Source of the DNA: Lachnospiraceae bacterium
GTDB taxonomy: Bacteria > Bacillota > Clostridia > Lachnospirales > Lachnospiraceae
Assembly (NCBI GenBank): GCA_017539565.1
Contig: JAFYCS010000106.1
Location: forward strand, 56,120 to 120,119
Length of the DNA stretch: 64,000 nucleotides
Direction: 5' to 3'
Shown here: positions 36,473-45,291 of the stretch, one piece after another
How positions within the stretch are numbered: position 1 is the first letter of the stretch
How the letters are laid out: the number at the start of each line of letters is the position of its first letter
The notes under the pieces: model-generated
Database searches by the model: none
Seen by the model: the letters and a program-made list of their open reading frames with translations, nothing else
Told to the model about the DNA's origin: nothing
Position numbers and translations under genes: made by a program

Positions 36473-36479
36473 TTTTTTT
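36465..36479 (+). terminator. rnpB 3' end, P1 stem plus T run
   Basis: The 3' strand CCTCTTGC of P1 is followed directly by TTTTTTT. The rarA start codon lies 15 nt beyond, so rarA must be transcribed by read-through or from an unseen promoter. Confidence 0.65.
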
Positions 36480-36494
36480 ATTGGGAAAAAGATT

Positions 36495-37817
36495 ATGGAT
36501 AATATGGACATATTTCAATTTATGAACGAGCAGCAGGGTGAGAAAGAAGCGCCCTTGGCTGCCAGGATGCGTCCCGAGACCCTGGATGAGGTTGTGGGGC
36601 AGAGTCACATACTGGGGCCGGATAAGCTGCTCACAAGGGCCATAAAGGCCGACCGCCTGAGCTCTGTGGTATTCTACGGACCTCCGGGGACTGGGAAGAC
36701 CACCCTGGCCAGGGTGATAGCCAATGCCAGCAGTGCAACCTTCAGGCAGATAAATGCCACCATAGCCGGTAAGAAGGATATGGAAGATGTGGTCAATGCG
36801 GCAAAGCAGGATAAAGCGCTCTACGGCAAACGCACCATACTCTTCATAGACGAGATACACCGCTTTAACAAGGCGCAGCAGGATTTTCTCCTGCCTTTTG
36901 TGGAAGATGGTACCGTGGTACTGATAGGTGCCACCACCGAGAATCCCTATTTTGAAGTGAACAAGGCGCTGCTTTCAAGATCTAATATTTTTGAACTTAA
37001 GCCCTTGAGTAAAGAAGATATAAAGACCCTTATCTACAGGGCCGTAAATGATGAGAAAAAAGGCCTGGGAAGCTTTAAGGCCGTGATCGATGAAGAAGCG
37101 GCGGATTTCCTTGCCAATGCGGCAAACGGTGACGCACGGAATGCTCTGCTGGCAGTGGAACTGGGAGTCATGACCACGCCACCTTCCGAAGACGGAAAGA
37201 TACATATAGACAGGGCCACTGCTGCCGAGTGCATACAGAAGAAAGTCCTGCCTTATGATAAGGACGGAGATAACCATTACGACAATATCTCCGCTTTTAT
37301 AAAGAGCATGAGAGGTTCCGACCCCGATGCGGCCATCTATTATCTGGCAAGGATGCTATGCTCCGGTGAAGATATCAAATTCATCGCAAGGAGGATAATG
37401 ATCTGCGCGTCGGAGGACGTGGGAATGGCTGATCCCCAGGCGCTTCAGCTGGCGGTATCGGCATCGCTGGCAGTTGAACGTGTGGGCATGCCGGAGGCAA
37501 GGATAATCTTAGCCCAGGCGGCCTGCTATGTGGCCTGTGCGCCCAAGAGCAATTCTTCATATATGGCCATTGGCGAAGCGATGGATCTGGTGGAAAACGG
37601 AGGAGTGTATCCCGTACCCAGGCATCTTCAGAACGTGCATGCCGATTCTGCCGGACAGGAGAGGGATCAGGGGTATCTGTATGCCCACAATTATCCCGGA
37701 CATTATGTGGAGCAGCAGTATCTTCCGGATGAATTGACGGGACATGTTTTTTATCATCCCACGGATATGGGATGTGAAAAAAAGATAAAGGAACATATGA
37801 AAAAGCTTAAAGGCTGA
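36495..37817 (+). CDS. rarA: replication-associated recombination protein A (AAA+ ATPase)
   Basis: About 440 residues. Acts at stalled replication forks. Walker [16 protein letters not shown] (~residues 60-75), Walker [21 protein letters not shown], sensor 1 [12 protein letters not shown], and the C-terminal oligomerisation part with [20 protein letters not shown]. An upstream in-frame ATG (36432) lies inside the RNase P RNA, so 36495 is chosen; the ribosome binding site there is weak (GGGAAAAAG). Confidence 0.93.
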   Translation: MDNMDIFQFMNEQQGEKEAPLAARMRPETLDEVVGQSHILGPDKLLTRAIKADRLSSVVFYGPPGTGKTTLARVIANASSATFRQINATIAGKKDMEDVVNAAKQDKALYGKRTILFIDEIHRFNKAQQDFLLPFVEDGTVVLIGATTENPYFEVNKALLSRSNIFELKPLSKEDIKTLIYRAVNDEKKGLGSFKAVIDEEAADFLANAANGDARNALLAVELGVMTTPPSEDGKIHIDRATAAECIQKKVLPYDKDGDNHYDNISAFIKSMRGSDPDAAIYYLARMLCSGEDIKFIARRIMICASEDVGMADPQALQLAVSASLAVERVGMPEARIILAQAACYVACAPKSNSSYMAIGEAMDLVENGGVYPVPRHLQNVHADSAGQERDQGYLYAHNYPGHYVEQQYLPDELTGHVFYHPTDMGCEKKIKEHMKKLKG

Positions 37818-37865
37818 CTTAAGTGACCGGATATCAAGCAATAATCTGTTTCTGTGGTAGAGGGG

Positions 37866-38630
37866 ATGATAAAGATCGCAGTATGCGATGGTGTGCCGTC
37901 CTTTACCTGCTTGATCGGGAGAGCGCTCTCTGAGTGGAAATACGAAAGAGGCCTGGATGTAGAATTCATAAAGACAAAGGATTCTGATGATCTGATAGAA
38001 ATGTATAACCGCTTCGGACATATGGATCTTATCTTTATGGCTCTTCGTCCCGCCAGAGGGCCGGATGGTGTTACCGCCGCGAGAAGCCTTAAGAAGGTTG
38101 ATGAAAACTTAAGGATCGTATTTGTAACGGCTGAAAGACTGGTTGATATCGAAATGGTGAGTCTGCGGCCGTTTGGGATTTTATCGCTGACTGCAGGTAC
38201 TTCGGAAGTAAAAGCATTTGCGGACAGGTGCATACAGGACAGCAGCAGATTCTTTATCTTCAGTTCGGGTCACGGCAGGACAGCCCTTCTGACCGACAGC
38301 ATCTGCTATATCAGCAAAAAAGATTATCCCCATTACAGAGTTGTGATCATCTATTGCAATGACGGCATTTCTTATATGTCGTATATGAGCGTTAGGGAAG
38401 TTGAAGCGGAGCTAAAACGTACCGGCGCCGGATTCATAAGGATACAGAATTCCTGTTTTGTAAATCCCTTTTATATCTTTCATATCAACTGTTCCGTGTT
38501 ACGGCTAAGGCAGGGCTGCTGCAGCGGTGATACGGAGCTGTATTGCAGCCGCCGGTACGGACGCAGTGCGTACAGGGCGTATCTGGAATATGCACGGAAA
38601 AATATCGACTCTTTCGGTATTGCAAAATGA
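37866..38630 (+). CDS. LytTR DNA-binding protein with degenerate receiver
   Basis: About 254 residues. The N-terminal ~120 residues have a response-regulator receiver layout, but the acidic pair is CDG rather than CDD and the phospho-Asp position reads LIFMALRPARGPDG, Ala where LD(I/V) is usual. The C-terminal Lys after the VRPF-like MVSLRPFGILSL block is also lost. The C-terminal ~100 residues are a LytTR DNA-binding domain (YISKKDYPHYRVVIIY, FIRIQNSCFVNPFYI). So it likely regulates transcription without phosphorylation. GTG at 37854 is an alternative start. No sensor kinase neighbours it. Confidence 0.82.
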   Translation: MIKIAVCDGVPSFTCLIGRALSEWKYERGLDVEFIKTKDSDDLIEMYNRFGHMDLIFMALRPARGPDGVTAARSLKKVDENLRIVFVTAERLVDIEMVSLRPFGILSLTAGTSEVKAFADRCIQDSSRFFIFSSGHGRTALLTDSICYISKKDYPHYRVVIIYCNDGISYMSYMSVREVEAELKRTGAGFIRIQNSCFVNPFYIFHINCSVLRLRQGCCSGDTELYCSRRYGRSAYRAYLEYARKNIDSFGIAK

Positions 38631-38933
38631 ACCTGTTAGGTATATATTATATATATCAATGATATGATATATACCAAATATTACATAAAAACTGCCGTTT
38701 CTTACGTTGGGTGATCCCCGGAGGCTTGTATATCCTATACTTGTTCATGCATAAAAGAGGTGATGCTAAACGGGTATCAGGGGACATTCCGGAGACCACA
38801 TCGAACATTCCCCCGTTCATTCTCCGGGACGTTAATGTACACGTAACCTCGGTCATGATGATGCAAAGGGCATCATACCGTCTGAACTGATGGTGTGATG
38901 CCCGATCGTCTGTTATCAGGTTATATGGGAATA
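38631..38933. other. gene-free 303-nt region with promoter-like and stem-loop elements
   Basis: Holds: an AT-rich inverted repeat GGTATATA...TATATACC (38639-38675); two CGTT half-sites 9 bp apart (38696-38708) of LytTR type; TATACT (38736-38741); a 27-codon ORF (38763-38846) that starts after AGAGGTG; an internal CCGGAGA/TCTCCGG pair; and a 12-bp stem (38868-38903). The ORF peptide is basic and not like a known pheromone. The region could encode a small RNA or peptide under control of the adjacent LytTR protein; this is inference. Confidence 0.4.
38868..38903. terminator. stem-loop between LytTR region and radical SAM gene
   Basis: GGGCATCATACC pairs with GGTGTGATGCCC (11 of 12 positions Watson-Crick, one wobble or mismatch). 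Neither strand has a T run next to it, so it may be a transcript-end stabiliser rather than an intrinsic terminator. It lies 30 nt past the stop of the minus-strand radical SAM gene. Confidence 0.45.
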
Positions 38934-39914
38934 TCAGATAGTTGTAAAGCCCGTGGGAGCGGTATACAGCCTGCCCTGGTAGGCGCCTTTGCTCTCCATA
39001 TGGGCGTGAAGACGGTTTAAGATGTTCTTTTTATCCGTGCTCCATAGAGGAGCGATGAGTATGTTCCTGGGACCGTCACCGGTAAGGCGGTGTATCACCA
39101 CATCCGGGGAAAGCCGTTCAAGTGCACCGCAAAGAAGTGATATATATTCATCGGCACTGAGTACTTCAAAACGTCTGGCGTCATAATCAGCGGCCAGGTC
39201 AGTTCCTTCCAGTACATGCAACAGCTGCAGCTTGATGCCGAATACATTAAAGGTATTTATATATTCTATCGTAGAATAGAGCTGTTCACTGTCTTCTCCG
39301 GGAAGTCCTATTATACAGTGGACGATAACGGGGATGCCCAGGTCTTTGAGTTTGTGCACCGCATCCTCAAAAACAGAATTATCGTAATGCCTGCGTATAT
39401 ATTTTACGGATGCGGGGTGAATGGTCTGAAGACCCAGTTCAACCCAGAGGCTCTTCTGGGGGAAACGCTCTTTAAGCTCACGGAGTATTGTAAGTATCTC
39501 AGCCGGCAGGCAGTCCGGGCGGGTGGCAATAGAAAGGCCTATGACACGCGGATCGGATAAGAGCGATACATAAATGTTTTTAAGGTATGCGGGATCACCG
39601 TAAGTGTTGCTGTAGGGCTGCAGATATGCGATGCAGTGATCACCGTGGAATTTCTCCGCGATGCGCCACATAGCCATATCCAGCTGGGCTTCCACATCGG
39701 GTTTTCCGTCTTCCGTAAGCGGGAGGGAAGCAGCAAATTCACCGCTTCCGCCTGCTGAACAGAAAATGCAGCCCCGGTCATCCAGCTGCCCGTCCCTTAC
39801 GGGACAGGTACAGCCGGCATGAAGGGCTGCTTTATAAACTTTTTCTCCGTATATGCTCCTGAAATAATGATCCAGCGAATAATAGGGTTTGTCGCCCCAG
39901 CGGCGCTGTTCCAT
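38934..39914 (-). CDS. radical SAM protein, TIGR01212/YtqA type
   Basis: 326 residues. The opening YYSLDHYFRSIYGEKVYKAALHAGCTCPVRDG, with the cluster Cys spread as C-T-C...GCIFCSAGGSGEF, is typical of this family, as are QPYSNTYGDP and GLQTIHPASVKYIRRHY. It carries one [4Fe-4S] radical SAM cluster. Related archaeal and eukaryotic Elp3 proteins modify tRNA, but the substrate of this family is uncertain. It starts 4 nt after the malic enzyme stop, so the two form an operon. Confidence 0.9.
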   Translation of the reverse strand: MEQRRWGDKPYYSLDHYFRSIYGEKVYKAALHAGCTCPVRDGQLDDRGCIFCSAGGSGEFAASLPLTEDGKPDVEAQLDMAMWRIAEKFHGDHCIAYLQPYSNTYGDPAYLKNIYVSLLSDPRVIGLSIATRPDCLPAEILTILRELKERFPQKSLWVELGLQTIHPASVKYIRRHYDNSVFEDAVHKLKDLGIPVIVHCIIGLPGEDSEQLYSTIEYINTFNVFGIKLQLLHVLEGTDLAADYDARRFEVLSADEYISLLCGALERLSPDVVIHRLTGDGPRNILIAPLWSTDKKNILNRLHAHMESKGAYQGRLYTAPTGFTTI

Positions 39915-39918
39915 AAGC

Positions 39919-41088
39919 TTACTCCATGATGTTGGTCTCAGTGATGTGTGCCTTAACGGCAGCAGCTACCACATCGGCTACCTGGGGATGGAAAGGTTCG
40001 GGCAGTATGTGGTCTTCGTTCAGCTCGCTTTCGGGAATGAGATCTGCGATAGCGTGTGCTGCAGCCATCTTCATATCTTCCGTGATCTGCTTTGCACGGC
40101 CTTCAAGAGCACCTCTGAAGATACCGGGGAAAGCGATGACATTGTTTACCTGGTTAGGGAAATCGCTGCGGCCGGTACCGACTATACGTGCGCCTGCAGC
40201 CTTAGCAACATCGGGCATGATCTCGGGAACGGGATTGGCCATTGCAAAGATGATGGGATCGGGATTCATGCTGCGTACCATCTCTTCGGTAACTATACCG
40301 GGAGCGGATACACCGATGAATATGTCTGCACCCTTAAGAGCGTCAGCCATAGAGCCGCTGAGCTTTTCGGGATTGGTGAGAGCCACCATCTTCTCCTGCA
40401 TCCAGTTAAGGCCCTTTGCACCTTCGGATATGATACCCTTGCTGTTGCAGAGGATTATGTTCTTAAAGCCGTGGTTCAGTAACAGCTTTGTGATAGCCAC
40501 GCCTGCTGCACCGGCACCGCTTACTACTACCTTTTGGGTAGCAGGCTCGCGCTTTAAGAGCTTTAAAGCATTGATAAGACCTGCGAGTACGACGATGGCT
40601 GTACCGTGCTGGTCATCATGAAAAACAGGGATGTTGAGTGTTTCCTTAAGACGCTCTTCGATCTCAAAGCATCTGGGAGCGGAAATATCTTCCAGGTTGA
40701 CTCCACCGTAGCCGGGAGCCAGCCAGGTAACGGCTTTGATTATCTCTTCTGTATCCTGGGTGTCCAGACAGATGGGAATCGCATTAACACCGCCGAATTC
40801 CTTGAAAAGTACTGCCTTTCCTTCCATAACCGGCATGCCGGCTGCGGGACCGATGTTTCCGAGTCCCAGGACTGCGCTGCCGTCCGATACTACCAGTATT
40901 GTATTGCTCTTGATGGTGTATTTATAAACGGCTTCAGGGTTCTTTGCTATCTCCTTGCAGGGAGCAGCTACACCGGGAGTGTATGCCAGTGCCAGATCTG
41001 CGCCGCTCTTAACAGGGGCTTTTGATTCGGTACTTATCTTTCCTTTCCACTGCTCGTGGAGCTTCAGGGCTTTTTCATCATTGCTCAT
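39919..41088 (-). CDS. malic enzyme, NAD(P)-dependent
   Basis: Oxidative decarboxylation of malate to pyruvate. 389 residues, the short bacterial form. N-terminal malic domain with LALAYTPGVAAPCKEIAKNPE, LGLGNIGPAAGMPVMEGKAVLFKEFGGV and the metal/substrate block EDISAPRCFEIE and HDDQHGTAIV; the NAD(P) domain has VVSGAGAAGVAITKLL and FAMANPVPEI. Ribosome binding site AAAGGAG. First gene of a two-gene minus operon. Confidence 0.95.
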   Translation of the reverse strand: MSNDEKALKLHEQWKGKISTESKAPVKSGADLALAYTPGVAAPCKEIAKNPEAVYKYTIKSNTILVVSDGSAVLGLGNIGPAAGMPVMEGKAVLFKEFGGVNAIPICLDTQDTEEIIKAVTWLAPGYGGVNLEDISAPRCFEIEERLKETLNIPVFHDDQHGTAIVVLAGLINALKLLKREPATQKVVVSGAGAAGVAITKLLLNHGFKNIILCNSKGIISEGAKGLNWMQEKMVALTNPEKLSGSMADALKGADIFIGVSAPGIVTEEMVRSMNPDPIIFAMANPVPEIMPDVAKAAGARIVGTGRSDFPNQVNNVIAFPGIFRGALEGRAKQITEDMKMAAAHAIADLIPESELNEDHILPEPFHPQVADVVAAAVKAHITETNIME

Positions 41089-41124
41089 TTTGGTACTCTC
41101 CTTTACTGAAATAGATCATTTCAT

Positions 41125-41153
41125 ATCTTAACATTTATAAAGCACGGTGGCAA
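41125..41153 (-). promoter_or_regulatory. malic enzyme promoter TTGCCA-N17-TAAGAT
   Basis: Minus strand TTGCCA (41148-41153) and TAAGAT (41125-41130) 17 nt apart. Lies 8 bp from the -35 of the divergent rho promoter. Confidence 0.5.
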
Positions 41154-41161
41154 GAAAGTAT

Positions 41162-41190
41162 TTGCATTAATAAAAAAAGTGTAGTATAAT
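41162..41190 (+). promoter_or_regulatory. rho promoter TTGCAT-N17-TATAAT
   Basis: TTGCAT (41162-41167) and TATAAT (41185-41190), 17-nt spacer rich in A. It is followed by a ~148-nt untranslated leader to the rho ATG. The leader's last third is T-rich; no clear hairpin terminator is visible. Long leaders upstream of rho often serve autoregulation (family knowledge). Confidence 0.7.
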
Positions 41191-41345
41191 CTGCCATAAG
41201 TTAAAGAGTAACTATCATTTCTTAATTTTTAATGTCCGGAGAACCCCGATATTATTATTAAATGTGAGAGTAATTTGAACAGTAAAAACGTACAGTGTTG
41301 TTGTTCGGTTTTATATTTCTTTATTTGTTTGCAGGAGGTTGATAA

Positions 41346-42794
41346 ATGGCAAATATGAGAGAAAAATACGAAACGCTTTCCCTTATCGATCTGAAAGAGA
41401 TCGCAAAGGTAAGGGGGATCAAGGGCGTTTCGGCCATGAAGAAAGCCGCTATCATAGAAGCTATGGTGGCAAAGGACGAAGAGGAATCGACACAGAAACA
41501 GGATGCACCGTCCGAAAAGTCCCAGGCTCAGCCGGCAGCTGCTGCGGCAGATGCTTCGGATAAGAAAGTACCGGTGGCATTTGCAGCTTCCTCGGCACAC
41601 CGTGAAGACGGTGAGAGGAGAAGACCGGAAGTAGAGCAGCTCTCAGAAGATGAGATAAAGGAGCTGGACAGCGGACAGGAAGTGAGCGGTATACTTGAAG
41701 TGATGTCCGACGGATTCGGCTTCATCAGATGTGAGAATTTCCTGCCCGGACAGAACGACGTATATGTAGCACCCACACAGATAAGACGTTTCGGTTTAAA
41801 GACCGGTGATATATTAAAAGGACACACACGTGTTAAGACTGAGAAAGAGAAATTTGCCGCTCTGCTGTATCTGACCAGCGTAAACGGCTTTGAACCCGAG
41901 TCAACCACAAAGAGATTTAACTTTGAGGACATGACTCCCATATTCCCCGATAAGAAGATACATCTTGAAAGACCGGGCGCACCCGTATCCATGCGTATCA
42001 TGGATCTGATAAGCCCAATAGGAAAGGGACAGCGTGGTATGATCGTTTCCCAGCCCAAGGCAGGTAAGACGACCCTGCTTAAGGATGTGGCAAAATCGGT
42101 CAAGTTAAACCATCCCGATATGCATATGATAATCCTCCTCATAGACGAGCGTCCCGAGGAAGTTACGGATATGAAAGAGGAAGTTGGCGGTCCCGGAGTG
42201 GAGATAATCTATTCCACCTTTGATGAGACTCCCGAACATCATAAGCGTGTTGCGGAAATGGTAGTGGAGCGTGCACGCCGCCTTGTTGAGTACAGAAAGG
42301 ATGTCATCATCCTGCTGGATTCCATAACCAGGCTTACCCGTGCATACAACCAGGTAGTACCCCCCAGCGGACGTACACTTTCGGGTGGTCTCGATCCCGC
42401 AGCAATGCATCCGCCCAAGAGATTCTTCGGTGCAGCGCGTAATATGCGTGAGGGAGGAAGCCTTACCATACTGGCCACTGCTCTGGTAGACACCGGAAGC
42501 AAGATGGATGATGTGGTATACGAGGAGTTTAAGGGTACCGGTAACATGGAACTGGTGCTTGACCGTAAGCTCTCCGAGCGCAGGATATTCCCGGCCATAG
42601 ACATTCCCAAGTCTTCGACCAGACGTGAGGATCTGCTGCTCACACCCGAAGAGCTGGAAGCAATGAGCACCATACGTAAGGCTATTAACGGAGTAAGACC
42701 CGATGATTCGGTGGATAAGATCATAGACATGTTTGCACGTACCACCAACAACAGGGATTTCGTGCAGCTGGTGCAGAAAACAAGATTTTATTGA
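41346..42794 (+). CDS. rho: transcription termination factor Rho
   Basis: 482 residues. Rho_N helix-extended-loop DLKEIAKVRGIKGVSAMKK, a charged Ala/Gln/Glu linker (~residues 40-100), the RNA-binding CSD with SDGFGFIRCENFLPGQNDVYV, and the hexameric ATPase with Walker A SQPKAGKTTLLK (~236-247), Walker B DVIILLDSITRL, and the R-loop region PPKRFFGAARN. The linker is longer than in E. coli Rho. Ribosome binding site GCAGGAGG. Confidence 0.97.
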   Translation: MANMREKYETLSLIDLKEIAKVRGIKGVSAMKKAAIIEAMVAKDEEESTQKQDAPSEKSQAQPAAAAADASDKKVPVAFAASSAHREDGERRRPEVEQLSEDEIKELDSGQEVSGILEVMSDGFGFIRCENFLPGQNDVYVAPTQIRRFGLKTGDILKGHTRVKTEKEKFAALLYLTSVNGFEPESTTKRFNFEDMTPIFPDKKIHLERPGAPVSMRIMDLISPIGKGQRGMIVSQPKAGKTTLLKDVAKSVKLNHPDMHMIILLIDERPEEVTDMKEEVGGPGVEIIYSTFDETPEHHKRVAEMVVERARRLVEYRKDVIILLDSITRLTRAYNQVVPPSGRTLSGGLDPAAMHPPKRFFGAARNMREGGSLTILATALVDTGSKMDDVVYEEFKGTGNMELVLDRKLSERRIFPAIDIPKSSTRREDLLLTPEELEAMSTIRKAINGVRPDDSVDKIIDMFARTTNNRDFVQLVQKTRFY

Positions 42795-42819
42795 CAGTAT
42801 TTATATAGTGTGATATAGT
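42791..42819 (+). promoter_or_regulatory. rpmE promoter TTGACA-N17-TATAGT
   Basis: TTGACA (42791-42796) overlaps the rho stop codon; TATAGT (42814-42819) with a TGA in front forms an extended -10. An ~80-nt leader follows, with a short CGCAG/CTGTG stem before the ribosome binding site; Firmicutes rpmE mRNAs carry autoregulatory L31 leaders, so this may be one. Confidence 0.75.
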
Positions 42820-42906
42820 TAACAAGCTGTTTTTAACCAGGTATGTCCCACACACATTCGCAGAAATACCCTTATGCGTCTGTGAGGCGGGAAGAAGGAG
42901 TAAAAG

Positions 42907-43110
42907 ATGAGAGAAGGAATACATCCTGAGTACTATCAGGCAACTGTAACTTGCAACTGCGGTAACACTTTCGTAACCGGCAGCACCAAGAAAGAGATCC
43001 ACGTGGAAATCTGTTCCAAGTGCCATCCTTTCTATACCGGTCAGCAGAAGGCTACACAGGCACGTGGCCGTGTTGATAAGTTCAACAAGAAGTACGGCAC
43101 AGGCAAGTAG
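42907..43110 (+). CDS. rpmE: 50S ribosomal protein L31, zinc-binding form
   Basis: 67 residues. Starts [21 protein letters not shown] and has the zinc ligands CxC (residues ~16 and 18) and CxxC ([11 protein letters not shown]), so it is the C+ paralogue, which stores zinc. Ends [11 protein letters not shown] as usual. Ribosome binding site GAAGGAG. Followed by an intrinsic terminator. Confidence 0.98.
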   Translation: MREGIHPEYYQATVTCNCGNTFVTGSTKKEIHVEICSKCHPFYTGQQKATQARGRVDKFNKKYGTGK

Positions 43111-43135
43111 GACTGTAGATGTACAAGATGAAATG

Positions 43136-43168
43136 AGGTTGGGATGGCTGTGTCATCTCAACCTTTTT
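43136..43168 (+). terminator. intrinsic terminator of rpmE
   Basis: AGGTTGGGATG pairs with CATCTCAACCT (one wobble) around a GCTGTGT loop, then a run of T. Confidence 0.9.
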
Positions 43169-43204
43169 CGTTATAGAAGGATCTTATAAAATAAGGAGAA
43201 ATAA

Positions 43205-44452
43205 ATGGCGAAGAGAAGACGCAGAAGCGTGTTTTCCGGTATAGGCGGACAGGCGGTTCTTGAAGGCGTGATGATGCGCAACAGGAAAGAATACGCCATA
43301 GCGGTACGTAAGCCTGACGGTAATATAAGCGTAGATATAAAGCAGCTTGATTACGATCCCAAGCAGCTGAAAAGACGTATACCTTTTGTAAGAGGTATCG
43401 TATCCTTTGTGGAATCCTTGACGCTGGGCATGGATATACTTTCGTTTTCCGCTTCCCTGATCGAGGAAGAGGAGGAAGAAGGCAAGGAACAGAAAAAAAG
43501 CCTTTTCGAAAAGATTTTCAAGGATAAGGCGGAAGATGTGGTGATGGGGCTTACGGTGCTCTTTTCCATCGCATTTGCGATACTGCTGTTTATGGTGATA
43601 CCTTATGCGGTATCGGAACTGCTGGGAAAATATATACGTAACAAATCCCTGATACTGCTTATAGAAGGCGCGCTGCGCATACTGATATTCATCCTGTACG
43701 TGGCCGGTATAGCGCTGATGAAGGATATACGGCGTCTGTACCAGTATCACGGTGCAGAGCATAAATGTATCAACTGTATAGAGACGGGACGTCCCCTTAC
43801 GGTCAAGAATGTCATGAAATCCTCACGTTTCCATAAACGCTGCGGTACCAGTTTCATGCTTTTTGTGGTGGTGCTGGGGGTCATACTGTGCTTCTTTATA
43901 CGCACTGATGTGATATGGATGAAGATAGCACTGCGTCTGGCGCTAATACCGGTGCTGGCGGGGATTTCATATGAGCTGCTGCAGCTGGCGGGAAAGAAAG
44001 AGAGTTTTCTTCTTTCGCTTATTTCCACTCCGGGACTGTGGCTGCAGAGTGTTACCACCAGGGAACCCGATGAGAGCATGGTGGAAGTTGCGATCGCTGC
44101 TACGGAGGCTGTATTTGACTGGGAAGCATTCCAGGATAAGCATTTTGTACGTAAGATGGTCAAGAAGACCCGCACGGAGTCCGACGGTAAGGAAGTCGAG
44201 ACCGGCGAAGAGACCATGCAGATAGATGTACGGGAGATCGAAGAGATGTTGCGCAGCGGCAATACCGGAGTTATAAACCGTGAGCTGATAAATAACAGGC
44301 TGAATGCGGGCATGGATGGAAATGAAGCTGCAGGTATGAATACCGGGGCATACGGCGATATGGGCGGTAATAATATGAATAACGTCCAGGGCAATAATGC
44401 ATACGGTAATATGAACGGCTACGGCAATAACAGATGGGGACAGGGACAGTGA
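43205..44452 (+). CDS. DUF1385 membrane protein (YqhQ-like)
   Basis: 415 residues. Begins GIGGQAVLEGVMMRN and has YQYHGAEHKCINCIETG and SRFHKRCGTSFMLFVVVLG, the DUF1385 signature, with four to five membrane helices between residues ~115 and 270. The His and Cys residues suggest metal binding. Role unknown; the gene is often adjacent to prmC-prfA. The C-terminal tail from ~residue 365 is low-complexity Asn/Gly/Met. The stop overlaps the prmC start region. Confidence 0.92.
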   Translation: MAKRRRRSVFSGIGGQAVLEGVMMRNRKEYAIAVRKPDGNISVDIKQLDYDPKQLKRRIPFVRGIVSFVESLTLGMDILSFSASLIEEEEEEGKEQKKSLFEKIFKDKAEDVVMGLTVLFSIAFAILLFMVIPYAVSELLGKYIRNKSLILLIEGALRILIFILYVAGIALMKDIRRLYQYHGAEHKCINCIETGRPLTVKNVMKSSRFHKRCGTSFMLFVVVLGVILCFFIRTDVIWMKIALRLALIPVLAGISYELLQLAGKKESFLLSLISTPGLWLQSVTTREPDESMVEVAIAATEAVFDWEAFQDKHFVRKMVKKTRTESDGKEVETGEETMQIDVREIEEMLRSGNTGVINRELINNRLNAGMDGNEAAGMNTGAYGDMGGNNMNNVQGNNAYGNMNGYGNNRWGQGQ

Positions 44453-45288
44453 CTTATTCTGAGGCTTGTTCCGATGCGCTTGTTAAGCTTACGGATGCGG
44501 GAGTACCCGAGGCTAAGGAAAATGCGCTGCTTTTGCTTGAATATATCTGCGGCAGCAGGCGGCAGGATATGTATCTTAACCCAGGACGGATACTGACGGA
44601 GGATGAGTGTGCAGCTTGCCGTGAGCTTATATCAAAGAGATGTGAGCGCATACCGCTTCAGCAGCTTGTCGGCAGCCAGAGCTTTATGGGGCTTGAATTC
44701 ATCGTAGACTGCAATGTGCTGATACCCAGACAGGATACGGAGATACTGGTTGAACGTGTGCTTGAGGACGGTGCTGCAGGTAAAAACGTACTGGATCTTT
44801 GCACCGGAAGCGGATGCATACTGATAAGCACAGCGGTGCTTGGTAAAACAGGGACAGCTGTCGGCTGTGATATCTCACATGAAGCGCTGGAGGTTGCAAA
44901 AAAAAATTCCGCAAAGAATGCTGCGGATGTTTCGTTTTATGAAGGTGATCTGTTTGAAGCATTACCTGCCGGACTAAAGGGCAGTTTTGATATCATCACA
45001 GCAAATCCCCCGTATATAAGGACTGAGGATATCGCGGGACTTATGCCGGAAGTCAGGGATCATGAACCTGTAGGAGCCCTTGACGGCGGAGCGGACGGGC
45101 TTATATTTTACAGGCGGATAGCAGATGAAGCCTGTGGCTGGCTAAAGGAAGGCGGCCGAATATATATGGAGATCGGCTATGACCAGGCGGAAGATGTTTC
45201 CGGGATATTTGCTGCAAAGGGATATAAGGATATAGAAACAGTAAAGGACCTGGCCGGCCTTGACAGAGTGGTAACAGTAAGGAGATAA
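44449..45288 (+). CDS. prmC: release factor glutamine methyltransferase
   Basis: Methylates the GGQ glutamine of release factors. About 280 residues: N-terminal helical substrate domain (RQDMYLNPGRIL, ERIPLQQLVGSQSFMGLEF), then the SAM domain with LDLCTGSGCILIS and the catalytic ITANPPYIRTED. The start is either GTG at 44449, overlapping the upstream stop (GTGA), or ATG at 44434; the former fits the downstream Tyr-Ser-Glu-Ala start better but is not decisive. Immediately upstream of prfA, its substrate. Confidence 0.94.
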   Translation: MTYSEACSDALVKLTDAGVPEAKENALLLLEYICGSRRQDMYLNPGRILTEDECAACRELISKRCERIPLQQLVGSQSFMGLEFIVDCNVLIPRQDTEILVERVLEDGAAGKNVLDLCTGSGCILISTAVLGKTGTAVGCDISHEALEVAKKNSAKNAADVSFYEGDLFEALPAGLKGSFDIITANPPYIRTEDIAGLMPEVRDHEPVGALDGGADGLIFYRRIADEACGWLKEGGRIYMEIGYDQAEDVSGIFAAKGYKDIETVKDLAGLDRVVTVRR

Positions 45289-45291
45289 ACA

